A stretch of 64,000 nt of DNA from Flavobacteriaceae bacterium (GCA_947451525.1 CANFZM010000003.1:1-64000); one strand, 5' to 3'; counted from the first letter of the stretch, positions 26,041 through 36,014 are shown. Translations and numbers: made by a program. Notes: generated by a model from the sequence alone, not told the origin.

Positions 26041-26840
26041 AGGGATTTTATAAAATTATAATTCAAAACCAATGCTACTTTTTCGCTACTAATTATTTTT
26101 CCTATAGAAGGTTTGCTTTCGTTAAATTGAGGCAAAGGCAAATTCAATTCCATTGCCTTTTGGGTATAATATTCTTTTCTAGTAGGATGATAGGGCGCAA
26201 CCGCATTAAAGGTTTCGTTGCCTTTTGGATCTTTCTGAAGAATTGCTTCAATAATTCCGATGCAGTCCATTTGATGAATTAGATTAATAGGTCCTTCCGG
26301 ATTTTCAATATTAGTTCTTCCTGCAAGAAATTTTATCGGATGCCGATCTTCTCCAATCAATCCTCCAAAACGTATTACGGTAGTTTGAAAATTTTTATTG
26401 CTTTGCAAAAGTTGCTCTGCTTCTAACAATTGCTTACCACTTTCGGTATCTGGATTTGGAATGGTTTCTTCGGTAATTGTTTTATTATCCTCCGAATATA
26501 CCGAAGTAGAACTCACAAAAAGCACTTTCTTTACCGAAGAATTTTCAATGAAAGGAATCAAATTTTGAATCTTTCCCACAAAATTTTCTGAAGAATTTCC
26601 ACGCAATTTAGGCGGAATATCGATAATTAGAATTTCGGAATTTTTCAAAAAGGAATCGATTTCACCTTCAATAGTTACATCGGATAATTCGATTAAAAAC
26701 GGAGTAATCCCTGCATTTTTCAACACCGAAATTTTCTCTACAGAAGTTGTCGAGCCAGAAACTCTAAATCCTTTTTGAAGCAACGATTTTGCTAAAGGAA
26801 ATCCCAACCAACCGCAACCAAGAATACTAATTTGTTTCAT
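26037..26840 (-). CDS. NAD(P)-dependent epimerase/dehydratase (YeeZ-like)
   Basis: A 267-residue SDR-type protein. The Rossmann motif is GCGWLGFPLAKSLL near the N-terminus. The sequence SSTSVYSEDNKTITEE supplies the serine and tyrosine region of the extended SDR fold, but the usual YxxxK is not evident. YeeZ-type proteins have no proven substrate. The next gene downstream overlaps by 4 bp. Confidence 0.75.
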   Translation of the reverse strand: MKQISILGCGWLGFPLAKSLLQKGFRVSGSTTSVEKISVLKNAGITPFLIELSDVTIEGEIDSFLKNSEILIIDIPPKLRGNSSENFVGKIQNLIPFIENSSVKKVLFVSSTSVYSEDNKTITEETIPNPDTESGKQLLEAEQLLQSNKNFQTTVIRFGGLIGEDRHPIKFLAGRTNIENPEGPINLIHQMDCIGIIEAILQKDPKGNETFNAVAPYHPTRKEYYTQKAMELNLPLPQFNESKPSIGKIISSEKVALVLNYNFIKSL

Positions 26841-26878
26841 TAAAGATGAGGTTTACAACATCAGTTGCTTTTATTTCT

Positions 26879-27178
26879 TTATTCAATTAATCTGTTTTTT
26901 ATATCCATTCTTTCGTGTAAAACTCTTACTACTTCAATTTCATTATTTTTTGTCTTTTTGAAAAATACTAAATGAGATTTTACTTTTGAATATCGATAAT
27001 CTTTTCGGAAAGATCCAAAATCTTTTGCTGTTTCAAAATTCGCAGCGACAAACTCTATTTCATCTAAAATTAAATTGTAATAACGATTGGCCTGTTCGGT
27101 TGACCACTTTTCAGCAGTGTAGTTCCAAATAGAATTAATATCCTCCAAAGCCTTTTCGCTAATACTATATTTTGACAT
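26879..27178 (-). CDS. parE: ParE/RelE family toxin
   Basis: A 99-residue toxin of the RelE/ParE superfamily. Typical segments are ISEKALEDINSIWNYTAEKW, then YYNLILDEIEF, and the C-terminal EVVRVLHERMDIKNRL. ParE toxins poison gyrase; RelE toxins cut mRNA at the ribosome. The sequence resembles ParE more. Its ATG overlaps the antitoxin stop codon by one base. Confidence 0.88.
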   Translation of the reverse strand: MSKYSISEKALEDINSIWNYTAEKWSTEQANRYYNLILDEIEFVAANFETAKDFGSFRKDYRYSKVKSHLVFFKKTKNNEIEVVRVLHERMDIKNRLIE

Positions 27179-27423
27179 TATTTCAGAAAATTGGCATTAA
27201 GTTGTTCTAGATTTTTCTCTCGATCAAAATTTCTAATCTTATTGCTTTTTTCTCCTATTTTAAGTTCATTTATCAATGATTTTGCTTGATTTTCTTCTTG
27301 TTCAAATAATCTCAAAGCAGTTCTAACCACTTCACTTACAGAATTATATTTCCCGGAAGCAATTTGCTCATTAATAAAATTTTCAAAATACTCTCCTATT
27401 AAAATCGATGTATTACGTGCCAT
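27178..27423 (-). CDS. parD: ParD-like antitoxin (CopG/ribbon-helix-helix)
   Basis: An 81-residue protein. Residues 1-45 fit a ribbon-helix-helix domain (TSILIGEYFENFINEQI, then YNSVSEVVRTALRLFEQEE). The C-terminal part should wrap the toxin. It is first in a two-gene operon with parE. A palindromic site overlapping its promoter suggests autoregulation. Confidence 0.88.
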   Translation of the reverse strand: MARNTSILIGEYFENFINEQIASGKYNSVSEVVRTALRLFEQEENQAKSLINELKIGEKSNKIRNFDREKNLEQLNANFLK

Positions 27424-27437
27424 AATTTATCTTTTTA

Positions 27438-27470
27438 CAAATATACCAATTTATGGTATTTTTAAACAAA
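27438..27470 (-). promoter_or_regulatory. parDE promoter with overlapping palindromic operator
   Basis: On the minus strand TTTG (27467-27470) and TATATTTG (27438-27445) are 21 nt apart, matching the Bacteroidota promoter. The palindrome ATACCA-N5-TGGTAT (27443-27459) overlaps the -7 box and spacer, a good place for repression by ParD. Confidence 0.7.
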
Positions 27471-27483
27471 TAATAATTATTTT

Positions 27484-29802
27484 TTATGGTTTTGGATGTT
27501 TCGAAGAAACACGCAATTTTTCCATAATCACAACAGCATCCGTCAAAACAAATGGCGTAGGAATCATCCAATCTTTTCTTTGCTTCATTTTAAATTGGCT
27601 ATTAGTCATTAAATCAAACGAACTTTCTACCAAATTCAAGTCTAGTTTTTGGCTAGCAGGAATCGAAAACTCTAAAGTCAAGGGGATATTATCCACCACA
27701 TAATAACTCAGCAATTTGTTACTTTTTTTAGAAATGATATTGCTTTTAATATCCAGTCCTTTAACACCATTCGCTACTAAATGATTAATAGTTAATTTAT
27801 CATTTGCAAAAATATCGTAACGATTGACTTTTCTATTGGGAGTAATTATAATTTTAAAATAATGATTGGCCCCAAGGATGGAATCCGTTATAAATTCTAT
27901 TGTTGGTTTTGCAATATTTTTAATTGGAGCATCTGCCATAAAAGTATATTCCGAACCATATTTGCTATATAATTTATTGGTATTTAAAGCATCTGCTTTT
28001 TTCTTATTTTGCCCTAAATAGAATTTTGTCCATTCATCTAAATTAGTGTCGTAGGTTGCCCAGTTGGCTTTATTGGTATTGCCATTTACTATATAAACCA
28101 AACTATTTGGTTTGGCTGTTCCTTTGGCATAGCCTGAAGATTGGTGTGCTTTGGCAAAAAATCCAAAAGAAAGCAACAAGAAGAACGTTGCCCAAATTCC
28201 TTTTCGAGGAAACGAACCAAAAATTGGCAACAACAAACTAAAACTTAAAACGGTTAAAATAGAACTTCCAACGAGAATTTTGAGGCCTAAACCTACCGGA
28301 AACATGGTAATAAAAGGCACAATAATTACCAAAGTCGGAATTGCCAATAACACATTCAAATACACACTTGTTTTTTGAGTGATAACAAAATAGCCGAAAA
28401 TTAGTAAACTTGCAAGTACCGGAATAATTAAAAACGCGGCTCCTTTTAGAAGTAGTGCAATAGCAACATTAATGACCAACCAAATAAATAGGGAAGGGGC
28501 CAATAAAACAATTTCGGAATTTTTTTTGGAGTAGTTTTTATAAAACCAAAAGCAAATAGCAAGCGATAAACTAATAAATCCGTACACATAATCGTGGCCA
28601 TTGTAGGTAAATCCTTGTAGAATATCTTGGTATTGCGGATAGCACAATAAGATGATTTTCCAACCTATATAAGTAACCAATCCGGCAGAAAATAAGGCTC
28701 CAAAAAACGGAATAAATCCTTTAAAAATATCTTGAATAAAGAACATTCGTTTCCCTAATCCCAAAAAGATAAACAATCCCCATAATCCAAATCCTATTAC
28801 AACCATTGGAATTATCCAACAAAATGGGTAGCGAACCATAAAAAACGGTACACTAAAATACACTTTATCTTCGGTAGAATTCAATTGGGTTAAATTGGCA
28901 TTCGAAAAATAATGCAACAACGGAAAAAGATAAGTCCCTTGATGTGCCAGTGTATTTGGGTTGAGATGCTGGTAGGTATCTTGCTGGGTGTGGTAGTTAA
29001 AATGGTTGTCAATAAAGGCAAAATTAAATCCTTGGATTTTTCCTTTCTCTCTAAAAACGGTTAAATCGGTATCGTTGGGAAGCATTTTATAGATGCTATA
29101 CATTAACGAATTCGACACCGGATAACAAGCATTTCCATTACTAAAAGCATCAATCATATTGGCATTGCCCTCGTTGGTTTCCATGAGCATATAACTCGGA
29201 CCAGAACTTCCTCGTGCTTCAAAATTAAGCACCAAACCAACCTTTTTTGCCCATTGGTGCTCGGTTACAAATAAAGCGGCACCGTTTAAACCCAATTCTT
29301 CCGCATCGGTAAAAAGAATAATAATATCATTTTTGTGTTTGCTTTTAGAATACAAAAAAGCACGAACTGATTCAATAATTGTTGCCACTCCACTAGCATC
29401 ATCACTAGCGCCATACGAAAACGAATGCGGGGCACTATCATAATGCGACAACAACAACAGTGCTTTAGTACTTGCAGACCCTTTAATGGTTGCAATGATG
29501 TTTTTAGATTGTACCAAAGTCCCTTTTTCGGTCATCGTAAACCCTTCTTGCAACGAGGGTTGCAATCCTAAATTTTGTAATTCTTTCACCAAATAGTTAG
29601 CTACAACTTCGTGGTTTTCAGAACCCACAAAGTGCGGTTTAGCAGTCATGGCTTTCACAATTTGCATTGCACGCGAGGTAGAAAATTCCGATAGCGGTGC
29701 CTCGGTAGTATCATAACTTTGTGGCATTCTAAAATAGAAAATTCCCAATAGCAGTAATGCCAGAATTATCATTTGGGAAACGGAAGAGAATTTATTTTTC
29801 AT
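27484..29802 (-). CDS. M28 family peptidase with C-terminal membrane domain
   Basis: A 772-residue protein. A signal anchor lies at about 10-24. The M28 zinc aminopeptidase domain (about 80-310) has LLSHYDS, GASDDASG, TDAEELGL and a later FNYHTQQD. Eight or so helices follow, then a soluble C-terminal domain. The layout resembles eukaryotic ER Fxna-type peptidases, which also join M28 to a multi-pass region. Substrate unknown. Confidence 0.9.
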   Translation of the reverse strand: MKNKFSSVSQMIILALLLLGIFYFRMPQSYDTTEAPLSEFSTSRAMQIVKAMTAKPHFVGSENHEVVANYLVKELQNLGLQPSLQEGFTMTEKGTLVQSKNIIATIKGSASTKALLLLSHYDSAPHSFSYGASDDASGVATIIESVRAFLYSKSKHKNDIIILFTDAEELGLNGAALFVTEHQWAKKVGLVLNFEARGSSGPSYMLMETNEGNANMIDAFSNGNACYPVSNSLMYSIYKMLPNDTDLTVFREKGKIQGFNFAFIDNHFNYHTQQDTYQHLNPNTLAHQGTYLFPLLHYFSNANLTQLNSTEDKVYFSVPFFMVRYPFCWIIPMVVIGFGLWGLFIFLGLGKRMFFIQDIFKGFIPFFGALFSAGLVTYIGWKIILLCYPQYQDILQGFTYNGHDYVYGFISLSLAICFWFYKNYSKKNSEIVLLAPSLFIWLVINVAIALLLKGAAFLIIPVLASLLIFGYFVITQKTSVYLNVLLAIPTLVIIVPFITMFPVGLGLKILVGSSILTVLSFSLLLPIFGSFPRKGIWATFFLLLSFGFFAKAHQSSGYAKGTAKPNSLVYIVNGNTNKANWATYDTNLDEWTKFYLGQNKKKADALNTNKLYSKYGSEYTFMADAPIKNIAKPTIEFITDSILGANHYFKIIITPNRKVNRYDIFANDKLTINHLVANGVKGLDIKSNIISKKSNKLLSYYVVDNIPLTLEFSIPASQKLDLNLVESSFDLMTNSQFKMKQRKDWMIPTPFVLTDAVVIMEKLRVSSKHPKP

Positions 29803-29807
29803 AAATG

Positions 29808-30158
29808 CTATATATCTTTTTTAACCAAAATAAAAAAATCATTTTCCAAAGCCATATAGCCTTGGTCGTAAACAAAACAGTACGTATTTCCCGATTTGGT
29901 GTTTAAAATATTTGTAAAATATTCAAAATCAAATCCTTTACCTAACAATTTAGATCGGGTAGTTTTCGACTTCCCATCTACATTTAATTCCGACAGAATT
30001 CTATAATTCTTCCGCAATTTATTGTTAGTATTGCGCATATAATTTGTGCTGTCTTTGTTTATTTTGTTGTTGTAGGCATTGCGACACCCATCGCTACAGA
30101 ACTTTTTGTCCTCTCTGCCCACAATTTTCTCGTTACATTCCAAACAGTTTTTATTCAT
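29808..30158 (-). CDS. zinc-ribbon hypothetical protein
   Basis: A 116-residue protein. The N-terminal 30 residues are a zinc finger, CLECNEKIVGREDKKFCSDGC, similar to DUF2116-type ribbons. A basic helical part and a C-terminal domain (KGFDFEYFTNILNT) follow. Five bp separate it from the M28 peptidase gene downstream on the same strand. Role unknown; nucleic acid binding is plausible. Confidence 0.7.
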   Translation of the reverse strand: MNKNCLECNEKIVGREDKKFCSDGCRNAYNNKINKDSTNYMRNTNNKLRKNYRILSELNVDGKSKTTRSKLLGKGFDFEYFTNILNTKSGNTYCFVYDQGYMALENDFFILVKKDI

Positions 30159-30213
30159 ACTATTTTCTTTTTTTTAAGGAGCGAAAGTTTGGGGCATTAT
30201 TTGGTTACTAAAT

Positions 30214-30255
30214 TCCTGCTTTCCGTTCTACTTCGTGCCACTGCAATCAGGGCTA
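30214..30255. repeat. AGCCCTGAT...GAAAGCAGGA extragenic element, copy 2
   Basis: Read on the minus strand it starts TAGCCCTGAT and ends CGGAAAGCAGGA, as in copy 1 (7535-7603), but with a short middle. It lies in the 352-bp gap (30159-30510) between the zinc-ribbon gene and ssb, which otherwise holds only AT-rich sequence and the ssb leader. Confidence 0.6.
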
Positions 30256-30510
30256 AATACAAACGATAGTGCTTATTTGTTTCATTTCCTATTCCGCAAT
30301 ACCATTCCAATAGGAAACTTAGTTAGATCAAATATAATAAATAATTTCCATTTACAAACGTTTACAAGTAGTTACAACCGAAAGTAAATGATTACCTACC
30401 GAATAATTTTAGAGAACTACCCCAATTTTGTATTGTTGAACAGAAGTAGTGTATCTATAACTTTCAATAATTATAAATAACAAATTAGTAACAATTTAAA
30501 TTTAAACGCC

Positions 30511-30843
30511 ATGAATGCATTACGAAACAAAGTACAATTAATTGGACATGTAGGACAAGATCCTGAAATCAAAACTCTAGAAGGAGGAAAAAAAGTAGCA
30601 AATATTACCATCGCTACCAACGAGGTATATTACAAAGAAAACGGTGATAAAGTAGAACAAACTGAATGGCACCGCGTAGCCGCTTGGGGTAAAGTTGCCG
30701 ACATTATTGAAAAATATGTAACAAAAGGCAAAGAAATTGCCATTGAAGGGAAATTAACACACCGCTCTTACGATGATAAAAATGGAGAAAAACGCTACAT
30801 CACCGAAGTTGTTGCCAATGAAATTTTACTTTTGGGTAAGTAA
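30511..30843 (+). CDS. ssb: single-stranded DNA-binding protein
   Basis: A 110-residue OB-fold protein. NKVQLIGHVGQDPEIK, ATNEVYYKENGDK, TEWHRVAAWGKVADI and KGKEIAIEGKL are classic SSB strands. It lacks the acidic C-terminal tail with DDDIPF, which recruits repair proteins; the chain stops at EILLLGK. Many Bacteroidota carry such short paralogues next to a full-length SSB. A hairpin terminator follows. Confidence 0.93.
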   Translation: MNALRNKVQLIGHVGQDPEIKTLEGGKKVANITIATNEVYYKENGDKVEQTEWHRVAAWGKVADIIEKYVTKGKEIAIEGKLTHRSYDDKNGEKRYITEVVANEILLLGK

Positions 30844-30856
30844 AAAATAGATTTAT

Positions 30857-30900
30857 TTAACCCAAAAGGTGAAAGATTTTGCCTTTTGGGTTAAAATAAT
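30857..30900 (+). terminator. terminator after ssb
   Basis: TTAACCCAAAAGG at 30857 pairs with CCTTTTGGGTTAA ending at 30894 around a 12-nt loop; AT-rich sequence follows. Confidence 0.65.
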
Positions 30901-31027
30901 TTTCGCTATTTTTAAATTAGTTTTTAACACGAAAACGTTTTCGTATATATTATTTTTAACAGTTAAAGAATTATTCAATACCTTTATTTATAAATCTCTA
31001 AAGATTTACTATTTAAAAATAAATTTC

Positions 31028-31447
31028 ATGAAGCAATTTTTTATACTATCGCTTATATTCTGCTTTATTCAAAGTGGGTTTTCTCAAGTTGGAATTAATA
31101 CAGCAGCACCCTTAAGTATGTTGGATATTAACGGAAATTTATCCGTTAAAACAATGACATTAACAGGAACTTCCTCTGCAACTTTAATTAGCGATGGAGT
31201 CTATATTTCGGTAAATCCACAAGCAACCGACCAAGAATTTCAATTGCCAAGTGCGGCAAATTTTCCGGGAAGAATTTATATTATTAGAAATATTCAAAAT
31301 GCAATTACTGCAAAGTTAACTACGGCAGGAGGTATGTTTTTTCCAAAAAACACTACAGGGGGTTCTGCCCAGATTTATATGTATGAAAACAATTCTAGAA
31401 GTGTTATTGTAATTAGCGACGGCACCAACTGGACTTATTTCAATTAG
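31028..31447 (+). CDS. secreted hypothetical protein with GINTAAP start
   Basis: A 139-residue exported protein (signal peptide ending in GFSQ). The mature part begins VGINTAAPLSMLDINGNLSV, a motif common at the start of large Bacteroidota surface proteins and phage-tail-like fibres, here on a short chain of beta-rich sequence. The frame is open to 30869, but ATG at 31028 directly before the signal sequence is the likely start. Its last four bases overlap the convergent CAT-like gene. Confidence 0.65.
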   Translation: MKQFFILSLIFCFIQSGFSQVGINTAAPLSMLDINGNLSVKTMTLTGTSSATLISDGVYISVNPQATDQEFQLPSAANFPGRIYIIRNIQNAITAKLTTAGGMFFPKNTTGGSAQIYMYENNSRSVIVISDGTNWTYFN

Positions 31448-32067
31448 GAGTTCATCAATTCCTCTAAACAATCAATAAACAATCCTACATGATAGCCATC
31501 CATTAGGCCATGGTGTACATGAATGGATACTGCCATAGTTTTTTTGCCGTTTTCTTCCATCATTTTTCCAAAAGATATCTTTGGGCAACTGTCGGGCCAA
31601 GTGAAACTTCTTGCATGCGAAAACGAAGTGAAATTAACCCAAGGTAAAGCCGAAAAATGTATTAAATTCTCTCCATATTCCCGAGTAAATAATCCTGAGG
31701 TGGTTTGAATTCTTGCGATTTCCTTTTTTGCGATTTCTGCAAAAACAGTAATATCCTTATTATATTCAATCATCGAAAATCCAAACGTTTTATCTTCTCG
31801 TAATACCGTTGCCGAAGCATCTATTTGATCAAAAATATAAATATCCTCTCCAATAATTCGGTATCGAAAAGGTTCAATGGTATTCACCGCTGTTAAAGTT
31901 TTATGCAAATAATAACTAAAAAAGGAAACCCCTAAAATTGCTGCTTTTTCATAAGCTTTGGTACAATCTATATTAGTGGTAACTCCAAAAAAAGGTTCTT
32001 CCATTTGTTTAAAAAACAAGAAATGTTCTTTTCGGTTCCAATTATCGAGGTTTAGTTTTTGTTTCAT
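31444..32067 (-). CDS. chloramphenicol acetyltransferase family protein (CatA type)
   Basis: A 207-residue trimeric-type acetyltransferase. The catalytic motif is HHGLMDGYHVG with His186 and Asp190. Length matches CatA (about 215). Many Bacteroidota have chromosomal members, some conferring chloramphenicol resistance and others of unknown substrate. No mobile element is near it, so this looks like a resident gene. Activity cannot be told from sequence alone. Confidence 0.85.
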   Translation of the reverse strand: MKQKLNLDNWNRKEHFLFFKQMEEPFFGVTTNIDCTKAYEKAAILGVSFFSYYLHKTLTAVNTIEPFRYRIIGEDIYIFDQIDASATVLREDKTFGFSMIEYNKDITVFAEIAKKEIARIQTTSGLFTREYGENLIHFSALPWVNFTSFSHARSFTWPDSCPKISFGKMMEENGKKTMAVSIHVHHGLMDGYHVGLFIDCLEELMNS

Positions 32068-32080
32068 TTTTTTGTTAGCC

Positions 32081-32122
32081 TAAACCATTTGAGACTTAAT
32101 AAATTTAATGCCCTAATGGTTA
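32081..32122. repeat. degenerate AAACCATT-family inverted repeat
   Basis: TAAACCATTTGAGACTTAAT at 32081 is mirrored by TTAATGCCCTAATGGTTA ending near 32122. It lies between the HAD gene and the CAT-like gene, both on the minus strand. Confidence 0.5.
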
Positions 32123-32128
32123 AAATAA

Positions 32129-32818
32129 TTATTTTAAAAGTATTGGCAAAACGTCCGTAATTTTTTCTAACGTTTTAAAGTTGGGATGTTCTACTTTATG
32201 GTTTATTTTTTCGTGCTCCCAAGTGGTGTGAAAGGGAATGTGAATCGCATGACCACCAATAGCTAATACTGGCAAAACATCTGATTTTAAAGAATTTCCA
32301 ATCATGAAAAATTCGGAAGCATCAATTTCCAATCGCGATAATAGTTTTTCGTAATTGAGTTCTTGCTTATCGGCCATAACTTCTATATGGTGAAAATAAT
32401 GCCCTAAACCCGAATCGTGTAACTTCCGTTGTTGGTCTTTCAAGTCGCCTTTGGTGGCAACAATAAGTTTGTATTTTCCGTTTAAAGCCGTCAAAGTTTC
32501 TTCTACACCTTCCAATAAAACAATAGGTTTTTGAAGTAATTCTTTTCCAGATGCAATAATCTTTTCAATAATTTCCATCGAAATGGTATTGTCTGAAATT
32601 TTCATAGCCGCTTCAATCATCGAAAGGATGTAGCCTTTAATACCGTAACCATACAAATCTAAATTGGCAATTTCCACCCGAAACAATTCTTGCGACAAGC
32701 CTTGTTGCGATAGATAATCACTCATTAAGGCACAAAATTTTTGCTCGGTTTCTTGAAAATATGGCTCGTTTATAAATAGTGTATCATCGGCATCGAAAGC
32801 AATTACTTTTAGGTTCAT
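32129..32818 (-). CDS. HAD superfamily hydrolase
   Basis: A 229-residue phosphatase-like protein. Motif I is FDADDTLF (Asp9 and Asp11), motif II lies in KLIVATKGD, and motif III/IV in FFMIGNSLKSDVLPVLAIGG. The cap insertion fits the YjjG-like subgroup, which includes nucleotidases. Adenosine deaminase lies 3 bp upstream, so a role in nucleotide turnover is plausible. Confidence 0.85.
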   Translation of the reverse strand: MNLKVIAFDADDTLFINEPYFQETEQKFCALMSDYLSQQGLSQELFRVEIANLDLYGYGIKGYILSMIEAAMKISDNTISMEIIEKIIASGKELLQKPIVLLEGVEETLTALNGKYKLIVATKGDLKDQQRKLHDSGLGHYFHHIEVMADKQELNYEKLLSRLEIDASEFFMIGNSLKSDVLPVLAIGGHAIHIPFHTTWEHEKINHKVEHPNFKTLEKITDVLPILLK

Positions 32819-32821
32819 TCT

Positions 32822-33826
32822 TTAATTTTTTAACGCATAATCATCTACTAAATCCAGCAATTCTTTTTTGCGATTTTCTTCCAACAATGAATATTGAAAC
32901 GAATTTTTTGCCAAAAGAACTACATCGGCTTTCGATAAATTCAATGCCTCTTGAATGGCGATAAAATTCTGATTCAAATAACCACCAAAATAAGCAGGGT
33001 CATCCGAATTTACCGTGGCTTTAATGCCTTTATCCAACATCATTTTTAAAGGATGGTCTTTTAAATCGGTAACCACTTTCAACTCTAAATTAGAAAGTGG
33101 GCAAACCGTTAAAGCCATATCGCGTTGGATGATTTCGTTTACCAATTTTTCATCGGTCAAACAATTATTTCCGTGGTCGATACGTATAATTTTTAATCCA
33201 TCAATGGCTTCCCAAACATATTCTGCTGGACCTTCTTCGCCAGCATGTGCCAACAAAATAAAGCCTGCTTTAGCAGATGCTTCAAATACTTTATAGAATT
33301 TAGAAGGTGGATTTCCTTTTTCGGAAGAATCCAACCCAACGGCTTTTATTAAATGTTTAAATGGAAGCGATTGTTCTAAGGTTTTAAATGCCGCTTCTTC
33401 GGATAAATGCCGCAAATAACTCATAATTAAAAACGAAGAAATTCCCCATTTTTCTTGGGCTTCGTTTCGAGCTTTTTGAATTCCGTTAATTACCGTTTCA
33501 AAGGCAATTCCGCGTTCCGTATGCGTTTGTGGGTCGAACATAATTTCGGTATGAACGATATTTTCTTCGTGGCATTTGGTTAAATAGGCCATGGTAAGAT
33601 CGTAAAAATCTTCTTCCTGAATCAGCACACTTGCCCCAGCATAATAAATATTTAAGAAATCTTGCAAGCACGAAAATTTATAGGCTTCTTTAACTTCTTC
33701 AATAGTTTTATACGGAATTTCAATTTTATTGCGTTGCGCTAAAGCAAACATCAATTCGGGTTCCAATGAACCTTCAATGTGTAAATGCAATTCGGCTTTT
33801 GGAAGTTTAGAGAGGAAGTTTTTCAT
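32822..33826 (-). CDS. add: adenosine deaminase
   Basis: A 334-residue zinc enzyme converting adenosine to inosine. Metal and substrate motifs are AELHLHIEGS (His14, His16), LLAHAGEEG, IDHGNN and the NSDDPAYFGG metal/proton site. Length matches bacterial Add. Part of a two-gene unit with the HAD hydrolase. Adenine deaminase is a close relative, so the substrate is likely but not certain. Confidence 0.9.
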   Translation of the reverse strand: MKNFLSKLPKAELHLHIEGSLEPELMFALAQRNKIEIPYKTIEEVKEAYKFSCLQDFLNIYYAGASVLIQEEDFYDLTMAYLTKCHEENIVHTEIMFDPQTHTERGIAFETVINGIQKARNEAQEKWGISSFLIMSYLRHLSEEAAFKTLEQSLPFKHLIKAVGLDSSEKGNPPSKFYKVFEASAKAGFILLAHAGEEGPAEYVWEAIDGLKIIRIDHGNNCLTDEKLVNEIIQRDMALTVCPLSNLELKVVTDLKDHPLKMMLDKGIKATVNSDDPAYFGGYLNQNFIAIQEALNLSKADVVLLAKNSFQYSLLEENRKKELLDLVDDYALKN

Positions 33827-33877
33827 TTTTTGAAAAAATTAAGACTTTATATGTAATTCAGTTATTTTTTTTGGTCA

Positions 33878-33930
33878 TAAACCATTAAGAAAGTTAAGCA
33901 AATTAAGGCTTAATGAAACTTAATGGTTTA
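33878..33930. repeat. AAACCATTAAG-family inverted repeat
   Basis: TAAACCATTAAG (33878) and CTTAATGGTTTA (ending 33930) are exact complements. It lies between metG and add on the minus strand. Confidence 0.7.
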
Positions 33931-33953
33931 AAAAAATTAGGCTTAAAGTTATA

Positions 33954-36014
33954 TTAACTAATTAAAGCACCATTGGCAACGCCATCCGCATCTGGATTTA
34001 CAAAAACCAGTTTCCCTTCGGCATTGTTGCTCATCAAAATCATCCCTTGACTTTCTACTCCGCGTAAGGCTCTTGGTGCTAAATTTACTAATACCGTAAC
34101 TCGTTTTCCGATCACTTCTTCGGGTGAAAAATGTTCGGCAATTCCAGAAACTATGGTTCGTACATCCATTCCAGTATCTACTTTTAAGACTAAAAGTTTG
34201 TTGGCTTTCGGCATTTTTTCGGCTTCCAAAATAGTTCCCACACGCAAATCTAATTTTGAAAAATCTTCAAATGTTGTGGTTTCTTTTTGCGCTTCTACTA
34301 CTTTGTTTTCCATAACATTTGCTTTTTTAGTAGCCTCTAGTTTGTCTATTTGTTTCTGAATTTCAGTATCTTCTATTTGAGCAAATAATATTTCGCCTTC
34401 CCCTATTTGGTGTCCTGCAGGAATTAAATCGGACGTTTCGGTAACATCCTTCCAACTCAAATTCAATTCTGTTTTTAAAATCCCAGATAATTTACAAGCC
34501 GTAAAAGGCAAGAAGGGTTCACATAAAACTCGTAAAGCAGCAGCAATTTGCAACGCTACATACATTTGCGTTTGCACGCGCTCCGGATTGGTTTTCACCA
34601 TTTTCCAAGGCTCTTCGTCGGCTAAATATTTATTCCCCAAACGAGCAACGTTCATCAATTCGCCTTGCGCTTCTCTAAAACGGTAGCGTTCAATAGAACT
34701 AGAAATCACCGCAGGATAGGCTTTTAATTCGGCTAAAGTTTGTTCGTCAACCTCTGAAAATTCATTCGGTGACGGAACAATTCCGTTATAGTATTTATTG
34801 GTTAAAACCACTACTCTATTAATGAAATTTCCAAAAATAGCTGCTAATTCATTATTATTTCTTGCTTGAAAATCCTTCCAAGTAAAGTCATTATCTTTAT
34901 TTTCTGGAGCGTTCGAGGTTAGTGCATAACGCAAAGAATCTTGCTTATCTGGAAAATCCAGTAAATATTCGTGCAACCAAACCGCCCAGTTTTTAGAAGT
35001 CGAAAGTTTGTTTCCTTCCAAATTCAAAAATTCATTGGCAGGCACATTATCCGGTAAAATATAACTTCCTTCGGCTTTCAACATCGCAGGAAAAATAATA
35101 CAATGAAACACAATATTATCTTTCCCAATAAAATGCACCAATTTAGTGCCCGCATCTTTCCAATACGGCTCCCAATCTTTTCCTTCACGAGCAGCCCATT
35201 CTTTGGTAGACGAAATATAGCCAATTGGCGCGTCAAACCACACGTATAATTTTTTCCCTTCGGCACCAGCCACAGGAACATCAATTCCCCAATCTAAATC
35301 GCGGGTAACGGCACGAGGTTTTAAACCATCGTCCAACCACGATTTCACCTGGCCTAAAACATTGTTTTTCCAGTCTTTTTCATGTCCAACTAAAATCCAC
35401 TCCTTTAAGAAATCTTGGTATCTATCCAAAGGTAAAAACCAATGTTTAGTCGATTTTAAAATTGGAGTATCTCCAGTAATTGTAGATTTCGGATTAATTA
35501 AATCGGTTGCATTCAATGTCGATCCACATTTCTCACATTGGTCGCCATAGGCTTCTTCGTTGCCACATTTTGGGCAAGTTCCCACCACAAAACGATCGGC
35601 AAGAAACTGATCGGCTTTAGCATCGTATAATTGTTCGGTAACTTCTTCAATAAAGTCGCCGTTGTCGTATAATTTTCTAAAAAAATCCGAAGCGGTATCG
35701 TGGTGAATTTTAGAGGAAGTTCGCGAATAATTATCAAACGAAATTCCGAAATCGATAAACGATTTTCTAATAATTGCGTCGTATTTATCAATCACTTCTT
35801 GAGGCGTGATGCCTTCTTTTTTGGCTTTCATTGAGATAGCAACGCCATGTTCATCGCTTCCGCAAACGAAAAGCACATCCCTACCTTGCAATCGCAAATA
35901 GCGCGCATAAATATCCGACGGGACATAAACGCCCGCTAAATGTCCTATATGAATTGGCCCGTTGGTGTAAGGCAACGCAGCCGTAATGGTATATCTCTTT
36001 GGATTTTCTAACAT
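33954..36014 (-). CDS. metG: methionyl-tRNA synthetase
   Basis: A 686-residue class I synthetase. HIGH appears as HIGH at 22-25 in [10 protein letters not shown], the zinc knuckle as [18 protein letters not shown], and KMSKS as [10 protein letters not shown]-terminal EMAPII/Trbp111 tRNA-binding domain follows ([18 protein letters not shown] to [10 protein letters not shown]). The frame extends 16 codons upstream, but the ATG at 36012-36014 starts the usual family N-terminus. Confidence 0.96.
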   Translation of the reverse strand: MLENPKRYTITAALPYTNGPIHIGHLAGVYVPSDIYARYLRLQGRDVLFVCGSDEHGVAISMKAKKEGITPQEVIDKYDAIIRKSFIDFGISFDNYSRTSSKIHHDTASDFFRKLYDNGDFIEEVTEQLYDAKADQFLADRFVVGTCPKCGNEEAYGDQCEKCGSTLNATDLINPKSTITGDTPILKSTKHWFLPLDRYQDFLKEWILVGHEKDWKNNVLGQVKSWLDDGLKPRAVTRDLDWGIDVPVAGAEGKKLYVWFDAPIGYISSTKEWAAREGKDWEPYWKDAGTKLVHFIGKDNIVFHCIIFPAMLKAEGSYILPDNVPANEFLNLEGNKLSTSKNWAVWLHEYLLDFPDKQDSLRYALTSNAPENKDNDFTWKDFQARNNNELAAIFGNFINRVVVLTNKYYNGIVPSPNEFSEVDEQTLAELKAYPAVISSSIERYRFREAQGELMNVARLGNKYLADEEPWKMVKTNPERVQTQMYVALQIAAALRVLCEPFLPFTACKLSGILKTELNLSWKDVTETSDLIPAGHQIGEGEILFAQIEDTEIQKQIDKLEATKKANVMENKVVEAQKETTTFEDFSKLDLRVGTILEAEKMPKANKLLVLKVDTGMDVRTIVSGIAEHFSPEEVIGKRVTVLVNLAPRALRGVESQGMILMSNNAEGKLVFVNPDADGVANGALIS

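Noticed and set aside
30869..31027. N-terminal extension of the GINTAAP secreted protein
   Set aside because: It would place a signal peptide in mid-protein and overlaps the ssb terminator; ATG 31028 is a normal start.
31444..32067. CAT-like gene as acquired resistance on a mobile element
   Set aside because: No insertion sequence, integrase or composition change around it; it looks resident.
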